Source: Saxidomus purpurata (Eukaryota; Mollusca; Bivalvia; Venerida; Veneridae). Taken from it: a DNA stretch of 64,000 nt. The DNA lies in assembly GCA_022818135.1 (NCBI GenBank), contig JAFMSR010000002.1, forward strand, positions 53,307,594 through 53,371,593. The letters run 5' to 3'. The notes under the pieces are model-generated. The model made no database searches and was not told the DNA's origin. It saw only the letters and a list, made by a program, of their open reading frames with translations. Both the position numbers and the translations under genes were made by a program. Below are positions 32,216-45,052 of this stretch, one piece after another. Position 1 is the first letter of the stretch; the number at the start of each line of letters is the position of its first letter.

Positions 32216-33940
32216 ATTGAAACCGGATATACATGATATCGTCTTTATAGCGAGGATCCATGAAATTTTCAGTATAATTATCAATAATATTATTATGCTT
32301 TTGGTGTTAATTTGCAACACATAAAAGATTCACTATGCATGCATTTTTATTTCGAAACACTTGCACGGGTACTTTATATTTTGTTTTACATTTCTCTTTG
32401 TCTCGAGTGAAAGGCAAGAATTCGCTCCGCTGAAATTGGTTTCACTTTATAGGTGTCAACATAGAGTTTCTTCCAAACCAAAGCTAGTTTTCATAATACA
32501 CAAGTCAAAACCAGGTAGTCTTATTACTCGTATCTTTTGTCTTTCATTTCTTCCCGAAGAAATAAGCTAATTATTACATTAACAAAAAGAGAAGAAAAAA
32601 GAAACACGCAAGGTTTGATCTGTGTGCGGAGTATTAAATGACAAAATCTGTAAAATGTAACAGGTATTATTCTACTGCAGAAATGGAAAAGTTTTTTTCC
32701 TACAATAAATCCTTATTTCTTCTAAAATGTTAATTATATTTCAAGCCATGTGATGAAAAATCACATACTTTTTAAGGTATTCAACATCAAGCGTTTACTA
32801 GAGTATGTAAAATCTATTTGATATTCTGAAAGTTCTATTTCTCAAATTAAAAAAGCCTACCGAAATCAAATGTCAGTCTTTATCAGGTCAGGAATAACAC
32901 TGATTAGGAATTTAAGATCGCAAAATAAAACAAGTTGACGTACTATCTACCGGGGACATGTAGGTCCATCTATTTACGTTTCTAAAGCACACCATACTTT
33001 TGCAACAGACTTGCCGTGTGCGTCTGTACTTGAAAATAACAGGTCTAAAAATTTAAACAATTCTCACGAGCAAACGTTACGCACGTGTAAAGGGATTAGC
33101 CGATTATGAAAAATCAAGTGCACACTAGATTCATTCTCATTATTATGTCAAAATTCACGAATTTTGTAGCTTTTGGATTATTCTATGACTATTTTTATGA
33201 CTGATGATGTGACTGTAATGAAATAGTGCTCACTAGTTAAAACATTACTATTATTATTATTATTATTATAAATTGCAGGTAATGTGAATGATAATGCTGA
33301 ATTTTCTTTATCTTCTGGTAGAAATGATAAAAATTAAAACATAAGATTTTCACAAAAGTTACGCGTCAAGTTCAATATCTCCCTTAGGCAATATTCCAGT
33401 ACAATCGATAATCAATGATTTATGACCCTGACCGTTATTACGGATATTACCGAACCGTAGTTGTTTCCGTAAACTCCTAATCCCCAAAACTTATCGATTG
33501 CCTGCTGATATACGCTTGACACTTTTTCTGCCGTATGTATATATCGACATTGTACCGAATTGTCATATTAAATATAAACCGGAAACCCTTTAAACAACTA
33601 TACTTGATACAAATCTCAAATGCTACAGAGATTTCCGTCATCAGTGGCGATGACTACTACATGCATGGTATTTGAATGTATCTATAAGCTCATCAAAGTG
33701 TTAAATGAACTCTTCTCAAATCGCCGTTGTCACTAAGGATTATATCAATGATAAAACCCCCCCAAAAGTGGACTTTTCGATTTCCCCTAAAATTTTGTTA
33801 AGCAAAATTAATTTCCGTATTTCTATGAAAGATTTTAACAAAATGGCCACAGTAGCACTGTACAATTTTGATGGTTAATAAAATTCGAAGTTGGCCAAGA
33901 AAGATATTGTCAAATATCCAAATAAAATACGAGTAGAAAG
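32216..33940. other. No gene seen
   Basis: AT-rich spacer with an (ATT)n run at 33248-33270. No coding, RNA or repeat structure beyond that is supported. Confidence 0.4.
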
Positions 33941-36375
33941 TTAGCCCCGCAACACATGAAGATAGCCCCTTAGTACCTAGTTTCCCCGCAGCCCCGTGAG
34001 GTTAGCCCCGTAGCATCTAGTTACACCGCTGCCCTTTAAAGCTATTCCCGCAGCCCCGCTTACCTCCACAGCCTCGTGAAGTTATCCCTAGCACCTGGTT
34101 ACCCAGCAGCCCTGTGAGGTTAGCAAAATAGCACCTTGTTACCCCGCAGCCCCGTGAAGTAAGCCCCGTAGCACATAGTCACCCCGCAGTCCCGTGCAGT
34201 TAGTCCCGTTGCACCTTGTTACCCCGCAGCCCCGTGAAGTTAGCCCCGTATCACCTAGTTACCCCGCAGCCCTATGAAGTTAGCCCTAAATCACCTAATT
34301 ACCCTGCAGTCCCGTGAAGTTAGCCCCATAGCATCTTGATACACCGCAGCCCCGAGAAGTAAGCCCGTGAGTTAGTCCCATAGCACCTAGTTACCCCGAA
34401 GCCCCGTAAATTTAGCCCCATAGCACCTAGTTACTCCGCAGCCCCATGAAGATGACCCCATGGCACCTAGTTTCCCCGCGCCACGTGGTATTTGGTTTCC
34501 CTAAAGTACCGCTTTAATTTACCTTTTCATTTACATATATCATAGCAGGTCAACAAACAAACGCACTGGCAACACCGTTTCTTTAAGTATTTTAACAAAT
34601 ATTTTCATATTTCTTACATAAGTATACCCGCAGCTTCGTTATGAGAACACCATGTCCCTATACTTATCACAACAGCCCATTTAACCGCCTTCTAAGTATC
34701 TCGCCTGCCTATGAATTCTCCTATCTACGTCCTCCAGAATCAACTCAACTCCGATATGAACGCCTACCATGTAATTATTCATTGCCATTAGCCTCAATGT
34801 CCCTTGAATTAGCGCAATGATACTCCACCTCCATATATAACCCCGCGATGATTTAAGGTCCAGTATCAAAAGAGCATTCTGGGTAACCTCACTTCCTACA
34901 AGCAGCCCCATGTCCCCAGGATTAACGCATCCCAGGGTAACTTAACCTTTGTATGCTCATGTATCCCCGCAGCCGCATGTAGTCAACTCCGTGTCCGAGC
35001 ATGTCAACGCAGTCCTTTAAGTATTCAACATGGCTATGATTTCTGGTTCGGGTTTCTATAAATATCATTCCCGCCTCATGGACTAATGGACTGCTCCCTA
35101 GCTTTAAGGCCAACCCTTTGTGTCCCCGCATTCACATTAACTCAGCCCCGTGTCCTCTTGTAGCATTGCAGCCATTGAAAACCCGTTTCAGTTTCATGTA
35201 GTATCATTCCCGCCTTACGGACTCAGTCCCGTATCCCCTGCTATCAAGTCAGTACTTCTAGCACAGCTTCCTAGCTTTCTGACCATCCCTTTGTGTTGTC
35301 ACATTCACATGAACTCAGCCCCATGTCTTCTTGCATCAATGCAGCCCTGGTAACACCGTTCCACGCCTAACATATTCTGCCCCGTGTCCCCTGCTTTCAA
35401 TAGGTTCTTCTTACACTGCTACCAGACCTTTGTGTTCCTGCAATCACACGAACTCAGCCCCGTGTCCTCTGGTAACAATGCAGCCCTGGTAACACAATTT
35501 TTATAAGTATCATCCCCACGACACGGACTCAGCTCCGAGTCCCTTTCTATGAAAACAGTACTTGTAAAACTGCTCCTTAGCTTTCAGACCACCCATTTGT
35601 GTCCACGCAGTCGAACTCTACTCCGTGTCCTCTAGTTTCTTTTATAAGTATCATCACCGCCTCACGGACTCAGCCCCGCGGCCCCTGCTATCAATACAGC
35701 ACTTGGAACACTGCTATCTAACTTTCAGACCAGCCCTTTGTGTTCCCGCATTCACATAAGCTCAGTCCCGTGTCCTCTAGTATCATTGCAGCCCTGGTAA
35801 CATCGTTCTTATAAGTAGCATCCCCGCCTCATGGACTCAGCCCCTGGTCCCCTACAGCCAATACCGCACTTTTTACACTTTTCCCTTACTTTCAGACCAG
35901 CCTTTTGTGTTCCCGCATTCACATGAACTCAGCCCCGTGTCCTCTAATAATGCAGCCCTGGTAACATCGATTCCAGTTTAGTGCTGCTTTCGTATGAAGT
36001 AAAACCCTCTGTCAGCCAAGTTTTTCCATACACCTGTAGGCTGACACAGCACTGTACTACACCTAAAACACAAAACCACCGTCTCTGCATGACTGAATAC
36101 TGTGGTTGTCTTGATAACTAGGTGCTATGGGGCTAAGTTCACGGGGTTTCGGGGTAGTTATGTGTTATGGGGCTAACTTCATGGGACTGCGGTGTAACTA
36201 GGTGCTTCGGGGCTAACTTCACGACGCTATGGTGTAACTAAGTGCTACGAGGCTACCTTCACGGGGCGCAGGGTAACTAGATGCTACGGGGCTAACTTTA
36301 CGAGGCTGTGGTGTAACTAGGTGCTACTTTGTACAGGGCTAATTTCAAGGGCCTGCGGGGTAACTAGTTGCTTCG
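33941..36375. mobile_element. Foldback-like locus: inverted 40-bp arrays around a larger tandem repeat
   Basis: The left arm (33941-34490) has about 13 copies of a 40-bp unit around ACCCCGCAGCCCCGTGAAGT plus TAGCCCCGTAGCACCTAGTT. The right arm (36117-36375) has about six copies of the same unit in reverse orientation (AACTAGGTGCTACGGGGCTA). Between them, at about 35130-35970, blocks such as ACTCAGCCCCGTGTCCTCT and ATGCAGCCCTGGTAAC recur roughly every 140-175 bp. Long inverted arms built of short tandem repeats are the layout of Foldback elements. No transposase gene is present. Confidence 0.6.
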
Positions 36376-38570
36376 ATTTTTGTTGTTGTTGAAAACTTGC
36401 AACTTTGCATAAAAATGAGGCTATGATTTTCTTAAATTTATATGCTTTACTTTTCAAACCTTAACATTTTCTTAATTGTATTACGTTTTTTTTATTATTT
36501 CACATGGAGACAATTGTTCGAAGAAAACTCTTGACTGCTACCTACCGGGTAACAATATTTTCAGGAGGTACTAGATAAAATTTTGCAAGGCTTGCTCCGC
36601 GCCATGGTTTGCACCATGCCAAGGCTTGCTCCGCACGAAGTTTTGCTCCGTACCTAGGCTTGCTTTGTGCCAAGGCGTGTCCGTCCCATCCTTATCGCAG
36701 TATTGTGCAATTCAGTATTTACAATGTCTGTGTTTTAAGCAGCATCTTAAGCATTTAGCAATTCTAGACTTTCTGGACATACCTCGTCGCACCGTAAGAC
36801 GTACCTTTTCAAATAATTGACCAAGAGGGGGGAAATGATTTTAACAAAACCCTCAATAAGAATATTCATAAAAACTAAAACTTTTTATGTTTTTATTACA
36901 TACGAGTCAAGGCAGGTGTGACTCTCGCCTGACACAGAAATGGAAGACAAACTTTTGTCAATTTGATACTCTTGATATTTTAATTTAGACTCAGTTATCG
37001 GCCAGACATTTGCTTTGCTTTGGTTGATTTATACAGATTGCATTATTTTCGATTGCGAAAAAAAAACTTATAGAACTTTCTCTGGAGACTCGTTTCAGAT
37101 GGAAACAACTTCGAAGAGAGAAACGGGCCATGTTGAATGATCTATCGTAGACACTACCAACATCGCTCCCTGGACTGTACGATCCGGAGGCGATGGAGCA
37201 ACCACAGTGCCATGGTTTTGAATTCACAGGCTGACAGGCTGATCGAAACCTCAATGAAGTTTCGTGTCTGAGTATCTGACACAGGAGTGACACTAGTTTT
37301 ACCAAGCCAGGAACCCCAACTCTGTTTTAACTGCGATTGGAGAAAACGAAACACACCGTACACAAAAAGAAACACCATCAAGCATTTATTTGACTTTGCT
37401 TGATTTAAAGTAAAATTGGGTTTTTTTAAACACTTTTAGTGAAATTGTTTATGAAGATAAGTGCGACAACAGAAGACGAAAAGGGGAAGGTTTGGCTACT
37501 TCAAGAGCCATAACTAAACATCACAACTGCCAACGCACGTGCTCACATGCATACACACACTTTATTGGCGCTGTGCGGAAGCACAGTGCCAGTATTGAAT
37601 AGGTTTTAATTTTGTACCATGGGGTTGCATAATCGAAAAGGGAGCAGCCAACATTATTATTGTAATTAAAAACTATGTATTATGTTTGAACAAACTCCCT
37701 ATAATGAATAAATAAATAGTATTAATTGATTACAAACAATAATATACCAGATGCATACGTCTTCGACCGTTAATTCAAAACTTTTGACATATTCATAGAA
37801 TATTTAATAACTTTTCCACAAACTTGAAGGTTACGGTTTTTTTATTGCTTTGTTTACGGACCCTCTGGCCAGATTCATCAAAGTTCAGAAAAAACGTCTC
37901 GATAGTTGTTTTGCTATCTCTAAACATTTTGAAGTTTATATACATATGTTGTCAACGTGAATAATTAATGAAAACCCATTTTAATTACTACATACTAAAG
38001 TAAAATGTAGGCATTATAAATAAGACCGTTCACCTAACTATGCGATACATGGGGTCTCAATGAAAGTTATGTAAAGCATCGCTAACAACTGACCAATAAT
38101 AAAGACAAAATTAATCACGTGGGTTTCGTCTGCGTCGAAAAGCGTCTACTGACCACGAGCTGTAGCCTTGTTTAATGGGCGTCATCGTACCATTATACGG
38201 AAGGTTGTTTTATGATTCGTTTATTTTTTGGTTAAACTGTAGTAAATGTGTTTTTTTTACTTATTATGATAACAGTTACATATAACATAATGTATTTGGT
38301 TTTTCCCGTTGATAGGTTGTTTACTGATATTCTAAAATGACTTTGATTCCTTTAATCATGTTTCAAAAACATGCGCAGCGCCTTTGATGCTTTGCATCAC
38401 AATTTGTCTTGTTTGTATTTTAAGTACCTCTATAAAAATGCACGACAAAGTATGAACAATATAATCTGGTTATTCTGCCTCATGTTGTTAAATGATCAAT
38501 GCTGAAAATCTTAAAGCACAAGTAGAACCAAATCTTTAAAAATAATTTATATAAAGTGTCTTGATATATA
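36376..38570. other. No gene seen
   Basis: Short repeats of GGCTTGCTCCGC type at 36590-36670, otherwise AT-rich. Open stretches near 36990-37380 on the minus strand have no recognisable motif and no splice logic that I can support. Confidence 0.4.
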
Positions 38571-38698
38571 ATGTAAACTCCGTATATATAACAATTCCGG
38601 ATATAGCAAAATTGTGGATATAATGACATTTTCTGGACCCGATTTGATTTCTTCTTTATTTAATATGAAAATGCTATATCGATATAACAAGTTAACTG
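38571..38698. mobile_element. Decayed TA-flanked MITE
   Basis: ATGTAAACTCCGTATATATA at the left and GATATAACAAGTTAACTGTA at the right are degenerate versions of the termini seen at 52571-52839, with the same TTCCGGATATA interior blocks. Confidence 0.5.
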
Positions 38699-38736
38699 TA
38701 TGTAAAAGTAATGCATTAATCACAAGTGACACAGAG

Positions 38737-39200
38737 TACTGTAAATCATGAAATATTCACGAGAACTTAATTTTCGCGGGTTTTTTTTTTTTGGCGAGAG
38801 CACTCCTTCGCGAATTCATTATTTCGCTAATTCAAAGTTCTCCGGTAATGATCGATATTATTACAACTGTGTGAACCAGCGATATCGCTTTTTCGCGAAT
38901 CCAATGTCTCGTGAATTGACTTGGGGATCAGATATCACAACATTGTGAACCAGCGGTATCGTTTTTTTTCGCGAATTCATGGTCTCGTGAATTGACTTGG
39001 AGATCAGATATAACATCATTGTGAACCACTGGTAACGCTTTTTTGCGAACACATAGTCGCGTGAGTTGACTCGGAGATCAGATATTACAACAGTGTGAAC
39101 CAGCGATATCGCTTTTTCGCGAATTCATGGTCTCGTGAGTTGACTCGGAGATAAGAAATCGCGAATATTTTGTTTCGCGATATCAAAGTGGTTTACAGTA
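38737..39200. mobile_element. MITE with internal 75-bp tandem repeat
   Basis: Ends TACTGTAAATCA and (minus) TACTGTAAACCA bracket GTGAACCAGCGATATCGC units at about 38871, 38945, 39021 and 39094. The period of 74-76 bp equals about 25 codons, which is why a repeated open frame appears on the minus strand. Contains many TTCGCG blocks. Confidence 0.72.
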
Positions 39201-39460
39201 CAAATGAAATTGACCACAAACGGATACATTACAATGAACGGACATGACGTTTTAGAGAAAGTCTTATTTCAAGTAACAATCACTCATTCTTTCAGCGGGG
39301 TAAAATTGTAAAAAAAAATGTCAATTTTCTTCAGATGATTTATCTTTTGTCATTTCTGAATACATTTGTGAATTATCAAACGAATTATGATTGAGAGACA
39401 AGCTGCAAACTATCTACATGTAAAGTTATTGTACTCTCGCCCGTTTGTACTTAAATGTCT

Positions 39461-42400
39461 TTAACGAGTGGCGCCACATCTGTCACATTTCTTTTCCGTC
39501 ATGAGAACACAGCACAGAATTCCAATAGGAAAGAAGATTATAGCCAGAACTATACCAAGAACTGTGAAGTTGTCGGAGACGTTGCCCACCTGAAATGCAT
39601 AATACCGGTACTTCAAAATAAGCCGGATTTGAAAATAAGCCGGTCTGGAAAATAGGCCACCAACTCCTCACAAATGTAACCAACCCTAGTATTATTTTAT
39701 AATTCGTCTGCTTTGCGTGTCGTCGTGTCATACGTACCTAACTGTGTTGTGTCGTTACATGTATATACCTAACTGTGTTTTTTTCTATAGTTGGTTGCTC
39801 AAGAGATGTCAGCGTAATTTGAGAGGTCGTATGAATGTGCTTACTAAAATATCCCCAGTTCCAGGGGGTCGGACGTAAACGATGTATCTCGGGTTTTTAA
39901 GCGAGAATTTGATGTAGTTCTGGTCAAAATGGCGGAAATTGAATGTTTTTTGGGGACACGGATAAAAAATTGGTAAGGAAATGTTTATTTTTAATTTGAT
40001 CGAACTGTTATCATGCCCTTTGTACAACCATGCATATATGAAATCGTACACCCGTTTTGGATCGTGGACCTAAAAATGAAAAAAGTTATTGAAGGGATAA
40101 ATTGGTCGGTAGTGTTTATGTTTGGATTTTCCGACGTTTTCTCCCACGTTCTGGACGTTCAGACCGCGTTACTCGAGCTTATTTGAATGCATTTCGATTA
40201 TAAAAATGATGCGATCCAAGTTGGTTAAGTAATGTGTCCACGTTTCGAATACGAACTATCGCCGATTTTTAAACTTTAAACCGATTTGTGTATCTCGGGT
40301 CGTTTTAAGACATTTAAAATGTATCACCGGGTTCCAAAAGCAAGTAAACAGTAAACCAAGGACGCATGGATGATGTACGATGTGTAAATTGCGAACCAGT
40401 GCGGCTGCTGCCCACACTAGTGTTTTCCTCGACCATGGAATTAAATAACACAAAATGGAATGGTATTAAACTGAATCAACAAACATTTGCTGTCAACATG
40501 TTATGCTGAATGAAACAAAATTAATAGATCTATATGTAGCTGATTTTTTATCTATTCGTGCATTTTTTTACAGAAATCCTTTAGTTACAGGCATTGTGGC
40601 AGCTGAAATTTAGAGGTTTATTTTTAGATGGCAGAATAAGTGTGCATGTAAGAACCGTATACAGTCCCAACACAATGTTAGTCTCCACAAATTGTATCTA
40701 AACAAGCAAGGTGAACAGTTAAATAGAATACTTTTTCAAAACTAAAATGGCATGATATGGTACGTCTAAAGAGAAGGTGCAATGTTATCTATATTCAAAG
40801 TACAGTGTGTTCATTATATATCCTATCCCTGTCTGAAAAAGTAACACTTGAAATAATTTCGTTTGTCCTTGATGGAAGCAAATATTCCTTAAGAAACGAT
40901 ATTTTAGGTGTCCATGCGAAATGAACGATAGAATTGGATCGGCAAATCCATGAGTCGCGCAAGCCTATTATGTCGTTCATTTTGCACGTACACCGAAAAT
41001 AGTTTCATAAATAACAAACTCATGAGTTTTATTAGTTTTGGGTTAGTGCGAAATTGCTTTTGGAACCGGGTGATACATCAAATCGTTTAAAACACCGAAT
41101 ACATGAAATCGGTTTAAAGTTTAAAAAATCGATAGTTGTTTTGGATTTGTGTTAACATTTGACATAACAATGGATGATCAGTTTATACTAAATTTCAAAT
41201 AAGCGAATAAGCAGTCTGAACTTGTCCAAATTGAGAGAAAACTGTAAAATCCAAATTTAAACACTACCGACCAATTTATCCCTTCAATAACTTTTTTATT
41301 TTTAGGTCACGATCCAAAACGGTGTGTGACGATTTCATATAATACATGTGGCTATACAAAGGAATGATAACGTTGACCAAATTAAAATAAAATTTTCTTA
41401 CCAATTTTCTTATCGTGGTCCCTAAAAAGATTCAATTCCGCCATTTGACCAGAACTAATGAATTCTGCTTAAACCCCGAGATACACTTTATCCGACCCCT
41501 GAGTTCTATTCTTTATTCTGGACACTTCTTTTTCTATTGCGTTTGAACTAAGACGTACTTCAGAGTTTTGTTAGTTTCAATCTAAGCAAATACTCTCATG
41601 TGCACTTCTTACTTCATCCTGGTAAGATTTTAGATTGATTTTATATAAACTGTATTAATTTGAAATATAAAATCTAGTCTAAATTAGTGAAAATCGTGTA
41701 TCTCATTCTGGAATTATATACCAAATATTGAATTAATATGTGTAATGTATTCTTTCTTACTTTGTTTTAGGTTTTTTCCCTGTCTGCAATAAATACAGAA
41801 CATTATGGTAAAGCATTGAGTTTGTGCTGATTTAATCCGCAACCCCCGGTTACACAAGTTAAATAAACCGCGGCTTAACATGGGGATTTTAGTGTATATA
41901 ATACATGTAATTGAAAGGGGGCTAGTCAAAATTCATTTGGAACTACACAATTATATTTTGACAAGGTATTTCTTTTGTCTTACCCTACATATCTGACAGT
42001 TGCCGCCGCCGACGACTTGCTGTTGTGGCGGGACGACATAAGTAGCTTGCTGTGTCCCATAACCTTGCTGGGGGGCATAACCCGGCTGTGGTGGATAACC
42101 CGAAGGTGTTTGATAACCTGAAAAAATACAGAAGTACATTTGTATAAATCGTTAAATGAATTAAACGGCTGTTTATACAGTAGACGTTAACTACACGAAA
42201 CGTTTGCGGGATCGAGAGAGTCCTATCCTCCATACGAAACTGTCAACTGCCCCACAAAGTGTCAGGTCGGTAGAGGGGCTCGAACCTTTAATGGGAGAAA
42301 ATGTTAGTTATACATGTAATAAGTCAACTACCGCTTTTTCTATTATAGTTCTGGGTCAATGACTTGCCTACTTGATTGATATCACGAAAGTCCAATGGCT

Positions 42401-44787
42401 CTTAAAGACAATTGAACAGGAATGTGAGATATTCACCACAGGGGTCCAGCCAGCCATGCGTTTTCACAGCCGGGGTCCACTGGCGCCAGAGAACTGAACT
42501 GCCCTGTAATTTGAACAAAATACCAAAAGAATATTCCTAAATAACACCTTATCATGAAAAAATACAAAAAATGGTAAAAGAACATTTTCTGACAACCCCC
42601 CGTATACACTGTTCTATATCATATATAGGTTTTTTTTCAGAAAATGACTTTTTATCATTTTTTGTGAATTTTTATTTGTTTGTGAAACAAACAAATATAC
42701 TTACCGTTTTCCGATGCCTACTCCTTAAGTACCAAATCTGAAAGTATCTCCGGCACGTCAGTCAGCATATAATCCCAATTATGATTATTCATTTGAAACC
42801 ATATGGCCATCGCAGACATTAAAGTTGTATTGTTTCAATATAAAATGTTATAAACTCATGCAGCATCAGCTAAATTTTGTAAATCTGTTTCCGAATAAGA
42901 ACCGCGGATGTATTTAATTTTACAATGATGCGTAAAAATAAGGGACGATTTACTATATATATACACCCTATAGAAATAGTTCCAATTTCTTAACCTGCCG
43001 GCCATTTCTTAAACCTTGTGTGGAAAGAAAACATATGTTTTGGAGTTTCTGTGACAACAAAATGTCTAACCCTGATCGTTATTTTAAAGAATGAAATATT
43101 TTGAACAGCCAGGAATATTTACGCGCATGTTTACACATTCTCTTTTTACGAATATATCCATCCATTTATAAATTTTATTCAATGCGCGGCAAGGGACGTA
43201 ATTATAACTTTCCTTATTGCTGAAATGTTTATTCTGCGGACCTGGCGCGAGCTAGTCTGCGTCCCTACATGTATTAGAAATACGCGTGAGTACCTTAAGC
43301 AGAAAACAAGTGTTAGGATACGTTAATGTTGATGTTTAAACGATTTGTTACGATTAAACGATTGTTTTAAGTAGAAGGCAATTTACCCTATATTCGACTG
43401 TAGGCCTCGTTATCTTGAAACGCATCGAATGAGCTATTTTGTTAAAATACATTCATATCTTATCTATCAATGACTGCAGAAAAACATTTGAACATCGTTA
43501 CTTCCTGGTCTCAACCATATTCGTTCTATAAATGTATATTGTGGCATTTTAGATACGCATTATCACTTTGTCGGTCCGCGCAATAAATTGATCCCCTTAT
43601 TGATCGGTGCTTGCCTGCTTGTTTGTTTTGAGCGCCGTAACTAGCTGCTCGATCAGTATCTGATTTTAGACATTAGGTGATAACATTTTGTTGAGTACAG
43701 TGAAAATCCCTGCGGGAAAAGAAGCACAGACAATTCGATCCAAAATACGATTTATAACTTGCATTCTATTTATATCTTATTACCAACTGGTATAGCCTAA
43801 ATTAGCCTTCACTAATGAAAATTAAACACTGAAATAGCCGTCACAACAAAACAAAAGCAAATATTTTGAATACACAAACAAATCCAGCGTCTCCAGCGCT
43901 TTGATTTCTTGATAAGGTGTTATTTAGGTATTATTTTGGTATTTAGTTAAAATTACATGGCAGTTCAGTACTCTGGTGCCAGTGCCGGGGTCAATTAACA
44001 TGACTGGTCACTGGAAGACTAGCTTCTGTTTATCATATTCAACTACTGTATAATTCCCTTACATTATGTACAGGTATAATGTATGAAAAGGATATTAGTT
44101 CTACATAAATTTAAAAACCTTTATAAGATGTGATTATTCTATTTGATCAGTTATCTTTTAAGTCTGTAATTTATTAGTTAATATACTCTCTAAACAAAAT
44201 AAAAAAGATAAAACTGTTTAAAGATTTTTTTTGTGAATGAACACCTGGCTTTTGACAGGCACTGCAATATATATACCTTCAATGGTTTCAGGTTTCAGGT
44301 GAGGTGAAAAGAACATTTTATTGATTTAAATTTATCCCGTTTACACGGAAATTCACAGCCTTGGCAAAAAAAAGATTACAATACTTGATTAACAAATCAC
44401 AGGTGCTAATATTGGTAAGATTAGGTTCCGTGATGACTTGAATATCTTCCCTATACATATCTCTCCCTCTCCGAAAGTAAGACCAAGATAACATAATATC
44501 GTGGTTTGTAAACATGCTGCAGTACATGCATAGTTTTACAAAGTTGTATAGAGCAACTGTCTCCTCAGTTATATAAAGTGACCGATTTACATGTAGCTAT
44601 TGTGCCCAGCCTAAAAATCTAGATTAGTAGGTAGTGTTACTAGAACCACAATTATATCAATCTATTTGGCCTAACTTGCAAAATGCATGAATGCGGAAAT
44701 GAAATATAAATTATGGCATGCAATAAAATTGTCGCTGATAAGGATGGTAAATGAATGAGTTTTCAAACCTGCTGGTGCTTGAGACAT
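39461..44787 (-). CDS. BRI3-like small membrane protein, paralogue B (3 coding exons)
   Basis: Exons 44787-44769, 42117-41984 and 39589-39461 join in phases 1 and 0 to 93 codons. The N-terminus MSQAPA matches MSQPQG of paralogue A; exon 2 is Pro/Gln/Tyr-rich (GYPPQPGYAPQQGYG) and ends GGGNCQICR, closest of the three to the vertebrate BRI3 centre. Exon 3 gives VGNVSDNFTVLG, a hydrophobic helix (IVLAIIFFPIGILCC) and CDRCGATR before TAA. The last exon is 129 nt, as in A and C. An acceptor ends 34 nt before the ATG (exon edge 44821), implying an untranslated 5' exon not located. Introns hold an element with long inverted repeats (39856-41512) and another (42444-44015). Likely an endosomal/lysosomal membrane protein by family. 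Confidence 0.87.
39856..41512. mobile_element. Element with about 480-bp terminal inverted repeats
   Basis: 39856-40345 and 41055-41512 are inverted copies over their whole length, including GTATCTCGGGTTTTTAAG versus its counterpart, AGTTATTGAAGGGATAAATT (identical) and ATCACCGGGTTCCAAAAGCA. Identity looks moderate with many small indels, so it is old. The 700-bp centre has no gene. It lies in intron 2 of BRI3-like B. Confidence 0.72.
42444..44015. mobile_element. Inverted-repeat element in intron 1 of BRI3-like B
   Basis: About 100-bp ends. The left has CCGGGGTCCACTGGCGCCAG and GAACTGAACTGCC followed by AATAACACCTTATCA. The right has the same blocks on the other strand (CACTGGCACCAGAGTACTG, then AATAACACCTTATCA). 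No gene inside. Confidence 0.6.
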
Positions 44788-45052
44788 TATTTCAACTGCT
44801 TGTTAACTTCAGTCTTCTGTACTGAAACAAGTAAATAATATTGATATGTAGTTATAAAAAAACACACGTGTATGTTTATATCAAATTACTCTGACTACGC
44901 TAATTGCGTTTCATGCATACCGGGAACAAACATGATATAGCGTGTACAAATGTAATTGTAAAGTTCTGCATTTCGCACAATACGAACAAGGACTACACAA
45001 TTACTTATACATTGTTACATTAATTGTTTATACTAGTACGTGGATCTTTTGT

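Noticed and set aside
36991..37381. Minus-strand gene of about 100 codons
   Set aside because: No motif, no splice partner and overlapping alternatives in two frames.
38861..39052. Repeated minus-strand protein in the 75-bp repeat MITE
   Set aside because: The period divides by three, so frames stay open by chance. No start context or homology.
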